A stretch of DNA of 64,000 bases from Heterostelium multicystogenum (taxonomy: Eukaryota; Evosea; Eumycetozoa; Acytosteliales; Acytosteliaceae): NCBI GenBank assembly GCA_003667245.1, contig RCNN01000067.1:1-64000 (forward strand). The letters run 5' to 3'. Shown here piece by piece: positions 35,703 to 49,556 of the stretch. The notes beneath the pieces are model-generated. The model was not told the DNA's origin, did no database searches, and worked only from the letters and a program-made list of their open reading frames with translations. Each line of letters opens with the position of its first letter. Position 1 is the stretch's first letter. The translations under genes were made by a program, and so were the position numbers.

Positions 35703-36432
35703 ATGAAATTGTTTATTGGTAATACTATATTATTAATATTTACAATTATTTGTTCGTAACTTCAATTTATAACATCTTTAAAACTATTCCAGAATTATAT
35801 TACTATTATTCTTTACCTATACTATATAGACATTATCAAGCAAACTTTGACAATGACACAATCATACTCGGATGTTACTACCTATTTATCATAGTCTTTG
35901 GATGTTTGTTGTTGAAAATTCTGTTGTCTGTTAAGGTGTCTCGAAATAATAATTGGGGGTCTCCTAGAACTAAGAATAAAAGAAATGTTATACAACGAAC
36001 TATATATAATTTCAAATTCTAAGTGTATCGTCTTCAAATGGCCGCTCTATACCAGATGAAACACACTACTCATTTGAAGTCAAGTGTAATAGGTACTTGA
36101 GAACATTGTGGTTTCTCTCCATTGTTGGACCAATTGCCATTATAAATATAGGTCTTCCGATCGGCGAGAATATGAAGCACTATTACTTCTACTATAAGTT
36201 CTCAGTCATGTTGGACACATTCTTTACTCGGTTTGGTTGGATATTGTGGATGTTCTGTGCCTCGGTAGCAAGTTCACTTTTATTAATGAAAATAAGCCCA
36301 TCATGCAAATTAATTAAAATACGATTAGCTCATCACATCTAATCTATTATGCCTTCGCTCTTTTTTGACCTAATATCAAGGTGCTCCAACGACTATGTAT
36401 CTCCAGAATTCAAAGACTCTTTCCCTGAATAA
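35703..36432 (+). CDS. Small multi-TM membrane protein, unrecognised, frameshifted
   Basis: I do not recognise the family. The start MKLFIGNTILLIFTIICS is a signal peptide or first TM. After a one-base shift near 35756 the frame continues with IPELYYYYSLPILYRHYQ and the TM ILGCYYLFIIVFGCLLLK. A further shift or intron near 35930-36020 leads to SVSSSNGRSIPDETHYSF and two more hydrophobic segments (TLWFLSIVGPIAIINIGLP and GWILWMFCASVASSLLLM). A TAA at 36340 is followed in frame by another 30 coding-like codons ending EFKDSFPE at 36432, so the true end is uncertain. The divergent partner is the ALG3-fusion gene. Confidence 0.45.
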
Positions 36433-37152
36433 ATAATATTTGCTCTATTTCTCTAGGATTCGTGAAATTAATTTATTTAAGTTTGAAATCGTGGTATTTT
36501 CCCCACCAATGATTGATTGATGAAACATAATGAGTCATTTCAAATCAAGTTATAACTACACCTAATTAGGTGTTTTGATGAATATACATACGCTTGTTAA
36601 ATTTTGTTGTTCTTTTGTCCCATCTTTGCAACAAAAATATTTTTGAAATTCACAAAGTCAATAATATTGACTTTTTTTGGTATGAAATACCACACTCACA
36701 CTAATACGACTGACTTCATTCACAGTGTATTAAAATAATATTAATAATAATAATACATTATCTCTCTCTAATCACATGTAGGTTGGTGAATCAAATTACA
36801 ACAAAACAAAACTAAACAACAACAACAATTCAAAACAATTCAAATATCAAATCATCAACAATTATATTATTCAATTATTTATTTATTTATTTATTAATCG
36901 TTTATTATATTTGCTAGTTTCTATTAACTTTACTTTAGAGCTATTATTTATATTTCTAATTTTTAGTTGATTAATAATCATTGGTTTTACTAATATATAC
37001 AATTTTGATTTTATTGTATTAATATCAATAACAGTATTACTATTATTAGTTGATTTATTAAGAAAACTTCTGCATAAACATTCATTATTAGTATTTAGTA
37101 ATATATAAAGCCACACATTTATATATATTAGTAATTACTCTACTACAAAACA
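36433..37152. other. Intergenic spacer
   Basis: 720 bp of AT-rich DNA with AAT/ATT and CAA repeats (36735-36760 and 36815-36830). The minus-strand open frame at 36883-37116 is compositional only. It holds the promoter of the Sey1-like gene. Confidence 0.5.
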
Positions 37153-39940
37153 ATGTCGACAAACGGTGAATCTGAACACTCGACATCCACAGGTATTCCA
37201 CCAGAACAAATTGTATCGGAAATTGTACAATTCATTGACCACAATGGTGAAATAGTGTACGTAATAACCCATGTTCTGATCAACCAATAAGGAAATGATA
37301 TAATAGTAATAATAATATTATTAACACGATATTTGGTTAATACAAAGTAAGGAAGAGAATGACCAAAAGAAATCATTCTTATCGTGTTTATCAGAGAGAG
37401 CAGATTTCCTCACACGTGGATTCGACTATTCGGTCATTGCCATTCTTGGACCACAGTCGAGTGGTAAATCAACATTGTTTGAATCTTTTGTTCAACACCA
37501 AGTTTGCAGTGATGGACAGTGTCAGTGGACGTAGACAGACCACACAGGGTGTCTGGATGGGTATTGCCAACATGAACTCACCAGAGACCTATCTCATCCT
37601 CGATGTCGAGGGTACTGATGGTCGTGAGCGTGGTGAAGACGAGAAGGCCTTCGAGCGAAAGACCTCGTTGTTCTCACTGGTCCTCTCATCAGTGCTCATC
37701 ATCAACATGTGGGTACACGACATCGGTCGTTACAACGCCGCCAACATTGCTCTCTTAAAGACTGTCTTTGAGCTCAATTTTGCAACTTTTTCCAAAAGAA
37801 GAGGTAAGCATCATGGATTGATTGATTGATTGATGGATCCTACTCCATCCAATATCAATCGAACAGCTAACTAACTATCTAACCAATCGATCGAATGCAG
37901 TTCACACAAGACCTTATTATTGTTCATCATCAGAGATCACGATGGACAAACACCTTTGGATCAATTAAAGAATACCTTATTACAGGACATTAATAACATT
38001 TGGTCAGAATTATCAAAGCCAAAGGAATTTGTCAATTCCAAGGTTGCAGACTTTTTCGATTTCGAATTCACATCATTGCCACACAAGGTCTACTGTCCAG
38101 ACCAATTTTTGGAACAAGCTAGCTTGTTGAGAAACAGATTCCTCGAATCAGAATCTCCAGAATTCATCCCAAAGAAACAATACAGACACGATATCCCAGC
38201 AGACGGACTCTATCAATACTCCAATAACGTATGGGAGACTATCAAGTCCAACAAGGATCTCGACTTGCCAACTCAGAAGGAAATGTTAGCACTCTTTAGA
38301 TGCGATGAATTCGTCGAATCATCCTACCAGCAGTTTGCCAACGATTTGAAGCCCATCCGTGAGAAGATCGAAAAGGGTCGTATCTACGAAGGCTTCGGTG
38401 AGAAGGGTAAGCAGTTGCTCCAAACATGTCTCGAGGCCTACGATGTGCCTGCCTCAAGATACCACGCAGACACCGCCGCCAAGAAGCGTACTGGTTTGAG
38501 CGAACGTGTGCTGCTCGAGTTGCGCACACTCTACAACAAGCAGATGGAGAAGCTCTATGAAAAATCGATCGATTTCTTCAAGAATCTTGTTCAAGGAAAC
38601 CGTTGGAACAAAGAAGACTGCTGACACTGGAAAGTCAGATCATTCCACACTACTCGGTCTGGTCCAAGAATGTCAAGCAATCAACTATCGACTACTACAC
38701 CAAGATTGCAAAGGACTCTGTTGTACCAGAGTCAGGCTGGACTACTCTAACGATCTTCAAGAACTCGAGGAAAAAGATCACCTCTGAATTGGATACTCTC
38801 AAAGAAACCAACTTAACAAGCTCGCCAAATACATGAGAGACATTGTATTCCAACAAAATTAATCAGCCACTCATCAAGATTACTGAGCAAGCAAAAGACG
38901 ACATGTGGAAGAGAATTGCCGAGCTTCTCTCCAACTCATTATCAGAGAATGAAAGTGATTACAGAAAGAGACTTCATGGTAGGGGATCACAGCTATCATA
39001 TTCATTTACAGACTGCCTCGCTAACTAATATTTTAATCTCAAACTAGACTTTGAAGTAGATGATCACTCAATAGACGAAGCTATTAAAACTTTCAGAACG
39101 AATGCACGCGAACAATTGAGAACAAAGATACAAGAGAGATCTGAGTTCTTGCCATTGAGAATGAGAAAGAGATTCGAGGAATGTTTCAGTCTTGACGATA
39201 AGAAGTTACCAAGAAAATGGTCTAAACACGATGATATTGCTTCGATATTTGCAGATGCAAGATTTAATGTAAATAATATTCAATCTTCTCGATCGAGAAG
39301 CATTTTTAGGAATACAACGCAATTATCTAACAAACATATCTTTAAAATAGGCCGAAAAACTGGTTGATTTGTTTTCATATATGAGATTGAATGAAGAAGA
39401 ATTCGAATTTTCATTCTTTTCATACGAAGAGGCCAGTGATGCAGATGCAAGTCCTCCTCATCGTCATCCTCAAAATCAAAAGTACCATCTGCTGTCATCA
39501 TCGATCCCGACAACATTATTTTATCATACCAACAAGGTGTCTCTCTTGTCGATAAGTTTAGATTGGATACCAAGACTGATTATATGAATGCATTAAATGA
39601 AGTTGTAAGTGTTAAACTAACAGAATTTAAACGTTGGTTTATTGAACGTTGCTAACAAAAAAAATCATTGTTCATTCCGAACAAATCGGATACTACAGTC
39701 AAGAAGTTCCAGTGCAGGAGGTGTACCAGGATATATGATTTTTAGCACTTTGCGTATTGGGATTCAATGAGTTTATGGCAATCCTGACAAATCCAATCTA
39801 TTTGATTTTGACTATTCTCTTGGGTACTGGCGCATTCGTATTACACAAACTTCATTTGAGTGGGACCATTCATCGACATGGCAAGCCGATTACTGGTGGA
39901 TGTTATGAATCGTATTAAAGATGTTGTATTACAAAGTTGA
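37153..39940 (+). CDS. sey1: Sey1/RHD3-type atlastin GTPase, heavily frameshifted
   Basis: This is a dynamin-like GTPase of the ER membrane that fuses ER tubules. Exon 1 (37153-37256) begins [14 protein letters not shown]. Exon 2 from 37348 has the P-loop GPQSSGKST, then the family block [20 protein letters not shown], the G3 region [13 protein letters not shown] and, after an intron at about 37804-37899, the G4 motif RDHD. A long helical middle follows. Near the C-terminus a hairpin membrane anchor is readable ([17 protein letters not shown], then [17 protein letters not shown]). Frames change near 37480, 38605, 38835, 39460, 39700 and 39890, with further introns at about 38980-39047 and 39270-39350. 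No part of the domain order is missing, so sequencing indels are more likely than decay. Confidence 0.85.
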
Positions 39941-40623
39941 GCACCTCTCTTCCAATCACCCAGATTCACGTGATGCCATAAAGAAAAAGAATGATTAGAT
40001 CTCCAAATCAAAACACCCCAAATCTTAATTAATTAATTAATGAATAATAATAATAACCTTGATACTGCAGCTCTCATCTCTCCCTTCGGAAGTATAATAT
40101 TATTTTTCACCAATTGACCCAACCTCCTTGAATAAACTGAAAAACCATTGACAATACAATACAACAATACTATAGTATACCAAACTACACCAAAACTTCC
40201 CGTCAAGTTGCCCGCAACTCCAAATTGGTAAAAATATCTCCCTCAAAAACGATTTAATGAATTGCACCAATTTGTGTTTAATTTCGTTTTTTTTTGATCA
40301 AAAGATTAAAAGGTTTTTTGTCATCAGTTTTATTTTTAACTTTCATCCCGCAGTGAAGGTCCCCAAAAAAAACTGTAATAATACTTTATTTATTTATTAT
40401 GTAAGCTAGTTTGTTTTTCAAAGATTAGAGCTGTTTGTTGGTCCACTCTTCTTATTTTTCTCAGTACATCTTTATTGTAAACCCGTTATTTTTGAATAAG
40501 GATATTATTATCCTTTATATCTAAAAATACAATAATATAATAATATTATTCATTCCAACTACTGACCAAGCATTCATTAAATAACTTTGGCTTAGGCCTA
40601 GGAAAGGAATAGTGTAAATAAAT
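39941..40623. other. Intergenic spacer
   Basis: AT-rich with homopolymer runs. A short CCTAGG-containing element (40609-40614) precedes the next gene. Nothing coding is seen. Confidence 0.5.
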
Positions 40624-43600
40624 ATGAAGTTTATATATTTCATTGGTATTTATTATTTGTTTTCTTGCATTCAAATTATGTTTACTCAATTGGTGAGAAT
40701 GGTATGTAGATCAATAGATGGATAGATGGATGCATAGATTCCATCTTTTTTGTTGTTTATTTGTCATTATAAATATTAAATTAATTAGTGCAATAATGGA
40801 ATAGTTAATATTATTAGTGTGAATGGAAAAAACGGATCCAAGTGAATGGAAATTCTATGCAATTTCTAGTGAGAGATGTTTGCTGAACATTATTGTAATT
40901 CTGCTAGCAATATTACACATGGAATTTCTTTTATGTCTTTGACTAACCTCAGCTCACCTGCAAGTACCACTGGACCTTTTTGACAGACTTATTAGTGGTG
41001 TTCCAACGGACGGAGTGTATCTTTCAACTCAACTAGTTACCTTTAATACCTACACCAAGCTTTTTGGTTTCTATTACTTATTTACTACAGGTTCCTCACT
41101 ATTTGAGGCAAGCATTACATCTACTCCAATTCAGTGTATTTCTTATAGTAATATTCCATTGGGTTCTCCTGTGTCATTGTTGGCTTCTGGTGCACAGTAT
41201 TCCACCTATGCCAATGGCGCCGCTATATTTGACCCAATGTATTATGCGGTAGTACAACGGGTTCACCTGTGCCAAACACTGTTGCAGTCAGCTATGTGAG
41301 TTACTCTCCAATTGTTCCATCAAACACCCTTCTGAAAACCTTCGACTCTAGTGGAAAATGTGTCTTCATTCTTCCATATTTAACCTCCTACAGCAATCCA
41401 ACTCTTAATTTCACATACTATGGTCGACCAATTCCACAGGATTTGCAATTCCTTATGAATTGCCTCAGTATTCGAATGTGATAAAGCTGACAATGCTAGC
41501 TTGACCCAGCTCAACTACTTCTCAGGATATCCAGTTAACTTTTTCTTAACATTTACATTGGAAGGAGATTATAGAAATGTATCTTCCATTTGCGTTAAAA
41601 GAGGCTTTTCCCTCCTATTCAATGACGACAACATTGGAAAATATTTCAATACTACAACTCAGGTCTACAGCCGTTACATCAACATCCCTACTGGAGCCTC
41701 CCTTCAAGGACTTGCACTCTCAGTTTTCTCTGATACAAATGAATACGTAGTCTCATTGTCCATCAGTATGAGCCAAGTTACCTTACCAAAGCCAAACCTA
41801 CTGTCTGCCAACATCACAGTAGGCAGACGATATTTCCAAACAGATATTCAGGTGAATTCGACCGGTTATGCATTCGGGACCTACACGGTCTTGCCAAGTG
41901 AAAGCGCTATAAGCAGCCTTTTCAAATGGCCATACTCAGTCAATGGTAATCTGTTCAACAACCAGCATTCAGGTGTCTGGATATATTCCAAACTCGAGAC
42001 AACTTTTAGTACTATTGTCCACTTATAAAGAGATGAGTGTCCACAGCTCTCTTGGAGGCAATTATGACATCTATCCACCAACTTTATCCAACATCAAGAT
42101 AGAGCAAATAGGAAGAGGCACTCTATTGTCGTTTGGAGTTAGCGATTTTACTGGAACCGATATCTGCTATGTCGATTTAAATAATCTCAACTTCAAGTTG
42201 ACACCAAGCTGATGCTATTGCTAACACGCTGAAAAATGATTACACCTACATGGAGTTCTCCATCGATATATCTATGGCCTACAATCAGCTGACTTGTGGA
42301 AAAACTCTCAAGATATCAATGCTACGACAAGCTACTTAACTACAACCCATATCAATCACGTGACATCTACACCGCCAATGGTGATACGGTTCCAGAGATC
42401 CAATGTCCAGCTATTATGCAGCCACAACCTATATTAATCAGAGTGCGTGATACCTTTGTAAATAATGCTACCACTCCCTTGCCTACTATCGAGGTATCTA
42501 TCTAATACCCAATAGCACTGATGAATACGAGGTGCAAGTTGATCTCATAGATGGACAGGGTCAAGTTGCGGCAACTATCAATCTTGACACACCATTCAAG
42601 TTAAATGATACTGTGATTTCAGCTGTAGGATATCTTACAAATGTCAAGCCACCTGTCACAACAACCTATTGGCTGGCTTTAAGATTCAATACTTTCGAGA
42701 TTTCTTCAAAGAATTTAGATTTGATCTTCTCAAAAAGACATTCCTTCTATGCTGGTTCTACACCTACATTTGGCATAACCAATCAACTCACAATCTATGC
42801 TCCAACTGGTATGTATTTTACATGTTTGAGAGCAAAGTATAGTTCTATACTAATGTCTTGACGAATTAAATAGATGTAAATCCACCTACCATTAATAGTA
42901 TTACCGTTGATACTACATCTGTAGATGTATTAGTATTGAATGTTAATACAACTGATGATATTTCTGGAGTTAGAGATATTACCATTAGCTACTATACTAC
43001 ATTAGATTTCTACAGTTAGAAATTTAACACTTCAGCCAGTAGATGGCATTGCTATCTTTAATATTCCAACACCAAGATCTACTTGTGGACAACACAATGT
43101 TCTCATATTATGTTGCAAGTTTATGTGATAAATCCAACAATTGTCTAACAGTTCCTAACGGAGTCACTCCAAATAGCATTCTGCTACAATCAGCTGTCGG
43201 AAACCCAGCAAGCTTAATTGAATTGGTTGAATTCAAGACTTCCTCGAATGTAATTCAAACAAAATCTAATAACAGAGCATTTGACGTTACCTTTACTATA
43301 AGATCAGTATTGCCATTGACAAATGCTAGCTCTCCACAAGTTTATGTTCAAGACAGCTATCCATGGACCACTAATACTTTAATTTCATCAGCTACTCTTG
43401 TTCAAAGTGGAGCCAATCTCTACTACTATAAAGCTACATTTAACTTGCCATTGAACTTTGGTTTGACAAATACTTTGATCATGTCAATCAATGGTATTAC
43501 CGACCTCTGTGGAAACATTCGTTCTTTCGATACAGTTGCCCTCCAAAAAATGACAGTTATCAAACCAATCCAAGTGTCGCCTGTGCCTCCATTATCATTC

Positions 43601-44948
43601 ACCATCAACCCAATTGATGCAGGCACTAAACTGCTGACTGTCAATACAAACGTTTCACTCTTGGACCCAACAAAGATGACTATCCGTACAGATGAATATG
43701 AATTATTCACCTACAATATTTTCCCTTCGGCAAGCTCATTCGTTGCAGAATTGAATCGTGCTGTACAACCCGCTGATAGAATCATTTGGAGTATGACGGA
43801 ATCGAGTATTATGTGGAGGTAGTTTTTGTTCCATGCTCGGCTAACTCTTGTGGAAACGGAACCTGTAGTAGTCTTACTGGATTATGTTCCTGTTTGGCTG
43901 GATATACAGGTATGAATTGTACTACTCCACTCTGTCCTGGTACCCCTATGTGCAGTGGATTCGGAACATGCTCACCACTTGGTGTATGTGTTTGTGATCG
44001 TTTCCACACAGGTGCATCCTGTGCATACCCATCAAACTACACTGGAACACCAGTTAATCGTATTCGAAGAACAACGTCCATGGTGTGTCTACACCATTAA
44101 TGGAACTCCAACCGAAACCACTGTTATATCCTACCAAGACCAACAGTTTTCCTACTTTATCAAGTTCTTCAGCATTGTTGAGAAGAATGCTAACGATGAG
44201 ACTGTATTTGAAGAGCTTTTCGATAAGATGAAAGCAACTGGTACACCAACCCAATTTCACAATGCAATCGAAGCTATCGAATGGCGCTGACATCCTCATG
44301 TCAATGTTGATTTTCATCAGATTACTCTCAAATCAAATGGATGAACGAATCGCTTGCTCTACACAACAACACTGTCAAATACACAATCGATGTATCGAAC
44401 TACCCGTTCGCCAGTAGACTCAACTACCTCCTGATTACTTTCAACATTACCGCCAACTCTTCCGGTGAGTGCGAACTAAGACAATTGAAACAATCGATCA
44501 TCAGAGGTAACAGCTTCACAATGCCCACTTATGTACTACGGATTGTATGGACAGTTCCCCCAACAAAGGAATTGTAGATGGCGACCATTTACACTGAATA
44601 ACCGTATTCTCAACAACGAAGCTGCCGCATTATATATTGGCATGGTCGTCCCCTACTTTGAGTCATACACCTCTATCGATCCTGACTTTAGTTTGCTGGT
44701 TAGATCCAACTACAATGAAAATGAGAAAATCATTCGAATACGAATGCGAAGAGTACGATGAAAGCGACAGCAGAAACTGGTTCCTCCCTGTTGTAGTGGT
44801 TGTTCCCATTGTTGGTGCAGCTATTATTATCGCAATAGCCATTGTTATCTATAAGAGAAACACCACAATGCACGTCTACATGAATAGGATGAAGAAAAGA
44901 ATTACTAGAAAGTCAAGTGTATCAATGAAAGCAACATCTTTCAGTTAA
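40624..44948 (+). CDS. ComC-like EGF-domain type I membrane protein, heavily frameshifted
   Basis: This is a large cell-surface protein of a dictyostelid-typical architecture. It has the signal peptide MKFIYFIGIYYLFSCIQIM, a long ectodomain of beta-sandwich-like, sequon-rich repeats (41000-43800), and two EGF-like modules (CSANSCGNGTCSSLTGLCSC and CSGFGTCSPLGVCVC). A further sandwich domain, a TM (WFLPVVVVVPIVGAAIIIAI) and a short basic tail ending KATSFS follow. This order matches ComC and related EGF-like proteins used in cell contact or development; the specific role is unknown. Frames switch at least eight times (for example near 41265, 41480, 42000, 42210, 42505, 43800, 44070, 44290, 44570 and 44740). 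One or two small introns (40699-40789 and 42810-42874) are plausible. The spread of errors across every domain argues for low-quality sequence. Confidence 0.7.
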
Positions 44949-45019
44949 AGATGATTATAAATCTATATAATAAAGCTATATAAACTATTTGTACAATTTT
45001 ATTTATCAATCTAAGTGAA

Positions 45020-47388
45020 TCAAATAGATGGATCATCTCCTTTGATACCAAATTGTGACCAATATTTATCATATTCTAAATAGTTTTGAGTTTCAATATC
45101 CACTCCTCCTTCTTCTATTTCTTCTTCTTCTTCCTCCTCTTCTTCTTCATTGTTCAAGTCATCCACATCTTCGGTTCCTTCATAAAATTCATCTGAATGG
45201 TGGCTTTCAAGATTTGTTTGGAATCAACTCTTCATCTTCTTTTGGCATCTTTGTAGAGCAAACACATTGATGGAGCCAGTGATACCGGCTTGGTCAAATG
45301 ATGTCTTTCTTCTCAATCAATCCATTTGCGAGAAGCAGATAGTATTTTGAATCGGCAGACTTTGTTGCACTTGATATGAGTATGTTGGGATTCATGTTGA
45401 TGTTCATGATATACTGGAGCAGTATTTCAAATATCTGGAAGTTCTCCACAGTAATCTGGAGATTCGAGTACAAGTGGAAAGACTACTTCGAGCTTTATGG
45501 CTGAGGGTTTATGCTTTGAGGAGGAAAGCCGTTAAATCTTTGGTAAAGACCTGTCTGATATTCGAAACAAATACTAAACTCTTGGCTGGATTCAAGTTGT
45601 AAAGCCGCTCCACCAAGTTGACGTTTTCCTTTCTCACAGCAGTCATCATAACATCTAAATGAGAGCGAAGCTCTAACTTCTCCAAGATAAAGTCAGTCAA
45701 CTCCCAGTTGCATACTTCCATCACTCGCCACAATATGGTTTTCGACAATGTGTAGTTCTGTACATTGACCAAGTACTTGAAAATGGAGTTAATCTCTGGT
45801 TGCAATGGCAGCCTCTAAAGTAGAGTTGTTTGGTGGATTAATATTGCTGACCATGTTGGTTGGCAGCTTAAAGAGGAAATCAATAAACCAAACTGGATAT
45901 CCTTTGATAATAGACAGGTTTATCAGTCTAAATCGATCATCAAACTGGTTAATAGATCCCTCTCCTCCTTGGACACCATTGTTTGTAGATTGCTGCCATT
46001 CTTAAATATCAGATCAAGCGTTTCCTTGATGAACTTCATTGTAGGAACATCTGGATTGTCGATAATGATTGATTCTGGATGTATTGGAACTTTAATAGAC
46101 AAAGATATCAGCATCCTCAGTATTTCCAAATAGGTATCATATCTTTGTTGTTGAGATAATTCATGTTGAGTGAGTAGATTATCTTCTGGCAGTCGTTAGA
46201 TTCCAAAATACTTAGTTATGTATCTGTTGTATAAAAAGAGATTGGCATTGTCGTAGGAGCTCTGTATGATTGTATTGTAGTCGATCGGGTCGGAGTAGTT
46301 GTTGTCTATAAAGTCGAGAATCTCGATCATATCGTTGGTGTTGTCATTTGGTGGTGGCTGCAGTTTCTGCTGCAATAGCTGGTGCGCAACCACTATGATA
46401 AATTGCGTCGCATTGACTTGGTAGTTCATTGAGATCATATTGTTTAGAATTTCAAGGCTTACGATTGAACCGTCTATATATAGTTGATGTGTCATTGTTT
46501 CGTAAATGTTCTTGTATCGCGTGAACAAGTACATTAGGACATCTTTATCGACGCATCTTGTGGTCAGTCCAAAGAGAATGTCTTGATCGTTTAATGTGAT
46601 TCCAGCTCGCTCATTTTGGTCCAATGCCAACTTGAGACACTCAAGATCGATCATGTTCTTATTAACTATCAAGCTCTCAACTAATGAGTCGCTGTACCTC
46701 ATCTTTAGTAACCTTTTTGAGAGCAGAGTCATCATTTGAGCCGTCAAACTTGTGTTCGTATGGCAGAGTGCACTCAAAGTTTTTGAAGAAGTATGCTTCA
46801 ACATTGCTACCTTCACTGTATTTACTTGTAATATCAAGGATTGAATTGACCAAATGCAGACTGTTTGTTTTTGATTGCAGACAATAGTATGATCCACCAA
46901 GTCGGTAGGGATATAATGTTCAAACTATGCAACACATCTATGGTTTTAATCGCCAGCTCTATCTTCTCCTCACTGCTGAAATCCATCTCAAGATTGAAAA
47001 GCTCGCATGTATGCCTGTCTGAGCGATTCGCCAGCAGTCGCAGTCTGTCAGTTCGGTTGCTGGTGATGGCACCATCCACCAGGCCGGCAACATCACTCAG
47101 TCTGAGAGCGGAAGGACCATTCAATTTGAGAAGGTAGCTGAATATGTCGTCGTCGAGGTGCATGGCCAGCTCCTTCATGTGGCTGTAGAGCAAATCAACC
47201 TTGCTGCCGTCGCGCTTGATGACAAAGTCCTTACGCTTCTCATAGAGGTAGCGAATGACTTTGTAGTTGTTCTTGGCATAGGCCATCTGGATGACCTTGT
47301 TCAGCTGCGGTAGCAGGTGAATGACACTGTCGATGTGCTCAAAGAACAGGTCATTGCGATGAAACTTGAGCATATCGGTCAGCAGCAT
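45020..47388 (-). CDS. Divergent ankyrin-type repeat protein with acidic tail
   Basis: About 780 residues start at MLLTDMLKFHRNDLFFEHI, resembling the N-terminal region of the window's other ankyrin proteins. They continue as degenerate ankyrin-like helix pairs (LLPQLNKVIQMAYAKNNYKV, IRYLYEKRKDF) rather than clear NRTEGCT repeats. The C-terminus holds an unbroken acidic run (EEEEEEEEEE within NNEEE...IEEGG), ending YWSQFGIKGDDPSI at the TGA 45020-45022. Reading frames must be joined near 46850, 46190, 45930, 45800, 45500 and 45200. The gene is head-to-head with another ankyrin gene at 47838. Function is unknown; a protein-protein adaptor is inferred from the repeat class. Confidence 0.55.
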
Positions 47389-47837
47389 TTTTTCTTTTAA
47401 ACTCTGATCCGACCATTGATTCCACCCCCAACGTACTATGTATGTCCGACACCTGTCTAAATATGATGGATCTAATATAAAACATTTGATAATAATGTTT
47501 TGATGTTAACTTTATTACTACTATTATTACTATTTATATCCATTTGTGAAACATAAATCTAAATCAAATCTGAATCAAAAGATAAGTGAATTCATAAATC
47601 AAACACCACACAACATATTTTTGTTTATTTGATTGATTGATCACAGTTGTTAATCAGAAATTATTATGAAAATCAATCAGATAAATCCAGATTTTTTTAA
47701 TTCAGTAAAATAGACAATTGATTTTGGCAATGCTAATATGAGTCTAAATATAAGATTTTTTTATTCAAAAAAGCATTCAATCATTTATTTGCACCCAATA
47801 TATTGACTATTCTTGGTCAATCAATCAAAGTCACAAA
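47389..47837. promoter_or_regulatory. Divergent promoter between two ankyrin-type genes
   Basis: About 450 bp of AT-rich sequence with T runs lies between head-to-head starts. It is likely to contain both promoters. No motif stands out beyond poly-T tracts. Confidence 0.45.
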
Positions 47838-49556
47838 ATGAAAGATAGATTTACTGAAATATTGAATTCATTGGTGTTGAGAAAGCACATTTTTCAATAC
47901 ATTCGAGAGATCAATAATCAACTGATTGGCGAAAAAGATGTGTTGCGATGCAACTGGTATGATCTTGGTTGCTTCCCAAGGCTACTCGTAGAATACAACT
48001 ATTACGAAAGATTTATAGAGATATTCAATAATGTTGTAGAAGAGAGATCCAATAGAATAGAACCTGATGAGCAAATTGCAAAAGAGAGTTTTAAACAGTT
48101 GTATAGTGACTCCATGGCTAAAGCTTTGAATTTAGAAAGGTTAGAGTTTATCGAGTTTATCCACAAGTCATTTGGCAATCAACTCGATCGGAATGATGGA
48201 CACTTGCTTGTTAGTCACATAGCCCAGAATATGGAAATAATGAAATTCGTTCACTTGAATGCGCCTCGTTGGTTCGAATACCATGGCGTTGAAGTCATGG
48301 ATAAAGTAGCGTTGGGTGACGATCATGATATAAGCTATGAAATCATCAAGTTTCTTCATGAAAATAGAACTGAGGGATGCTCCACAAATGCTATGGACTA
48401 TGCAGCTATTGTTGGTAATATTAAAGTGATACAGTTTCTTCATCATAACAGAACGGAAGGGTGCACAGGTAGAGCCATCTACAGAGCAGCAATCAATGGC
48501 CATCTTGAAGTCTTGAGGTTTTTAGATGAGAATCGGACTGAGCGTAGTATTGCACCAATATCCATGTTAGGATTTGTCGCGTCCAACGGCCACCTCGAGG
48601 TCATGAAATACTTTTTGGAGGAGAAAGAGTACAATGTTCCCGAATATGCAATTGACAATGCTGGCGAACGGACATTTTGAGATGGTCAAGTATCTGTTTG
48701 AGAATACTTGTGCTCTAACTACGAACAGTACCATGGACAATGCTATGGCTTATATTGACATTGTAAAGTATCTCCACTACAACGATGTAGGGGGTGGTAC
48801 ATCAACAACTCTATTCTACTGCGCAAAGAGAGGACATATTGATACCTTAAAATTTCTTATGAGCAATCGAACTGACTTGAAACCACTGTCGCCCAGAGAG
48901 ATGAGGTACATCGATGATTTCGAAGTCTTTAAACTGTTGGTAGAGAATAAACCAGATCTAATTGGGAAAGACTATGTAGAAAACGACCTTGGAACATTAT
49001 TGAATTTCCAAATATTCAGATACCTACTGGAGAACAGACCGGATATCTTCAATTCGTCTCAAACATCTTTAAATATTGATCACTATGCAAATGATGTTTC
49101 CTCTCTTCAGTGGCTCAGAGACAATACGACCTACCAACTCACTTCAGATGCCTATTAATTTTGCAATTCATTACAATAACTTTGATGCCCTCCAGTGGAT
49201 ACATGAGAACAGTTCGCTTCCTTTTCCAAAGAATTTTATAGACTTTGCAATAGACAATTCCAAGACAAGATACATACTGCCTATAGTTCAATATCTCCAC
49301 AATCATGGCGCAACCACTACCACCGAGGCAATGGATTCAGCCAGAGACCATTTCAGTGGTTTCATTCTTGCATTTTAACCGAACCGAAGGATGTACCGAC
49401 AAACTAATGAACAAAGCCATCCAAACAAATAATATTCCAATCATCAAATTCCTTCATGAAAACAGGACTGAACACGTCGATACTTCATTTAACACATATT
49501 CACACCTCTCTACCTTACATTTGCGACTTGAACTTTTAAAAAAGTTGAATCTTTAA
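47838..49556 (+). CDS. Ankyrin-type repeat protein of the NRTEGCT family
   Basis: About 570 residues. The N-terminal region (MKDRFTEILNSLVLRKHIFQ and then CNWYDLG) is homologous in layout to the gene at 8541-10191. It leads into repeats such as FLHENRTEGCSTNAMDYAA and NGHLEVLRFLDENRTE. The last readable repeat is FLHFNRTEGCTDKLMNKA. Three frame changes (near 48650, 49150 and 49375) interrupt the frame, but the total length is a multiple of three and repeats continue across each break. No membrane segment is seen. A cytosolic adaptor role is inferred from the class. Confidence 0.78.

Noticed and set aside
36883..37116. 77-codon minus-strand ORF rich in Asn, Ile and Lys
   Set aside because: The composition mirrors AT-rich spacer and there is no start context or domain. 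It lies in the promoter of the Sey1-like gene.
37153..39940. Sey1 region as a decayed pseudogene
   Set aside because: Despite six or more frame changes, every motif (P-loop, G3, G4, membrane hairpin) is preserved in order, and unrelated housekeeping genes in the window show the same class of indel. Sequencing error is more likely.
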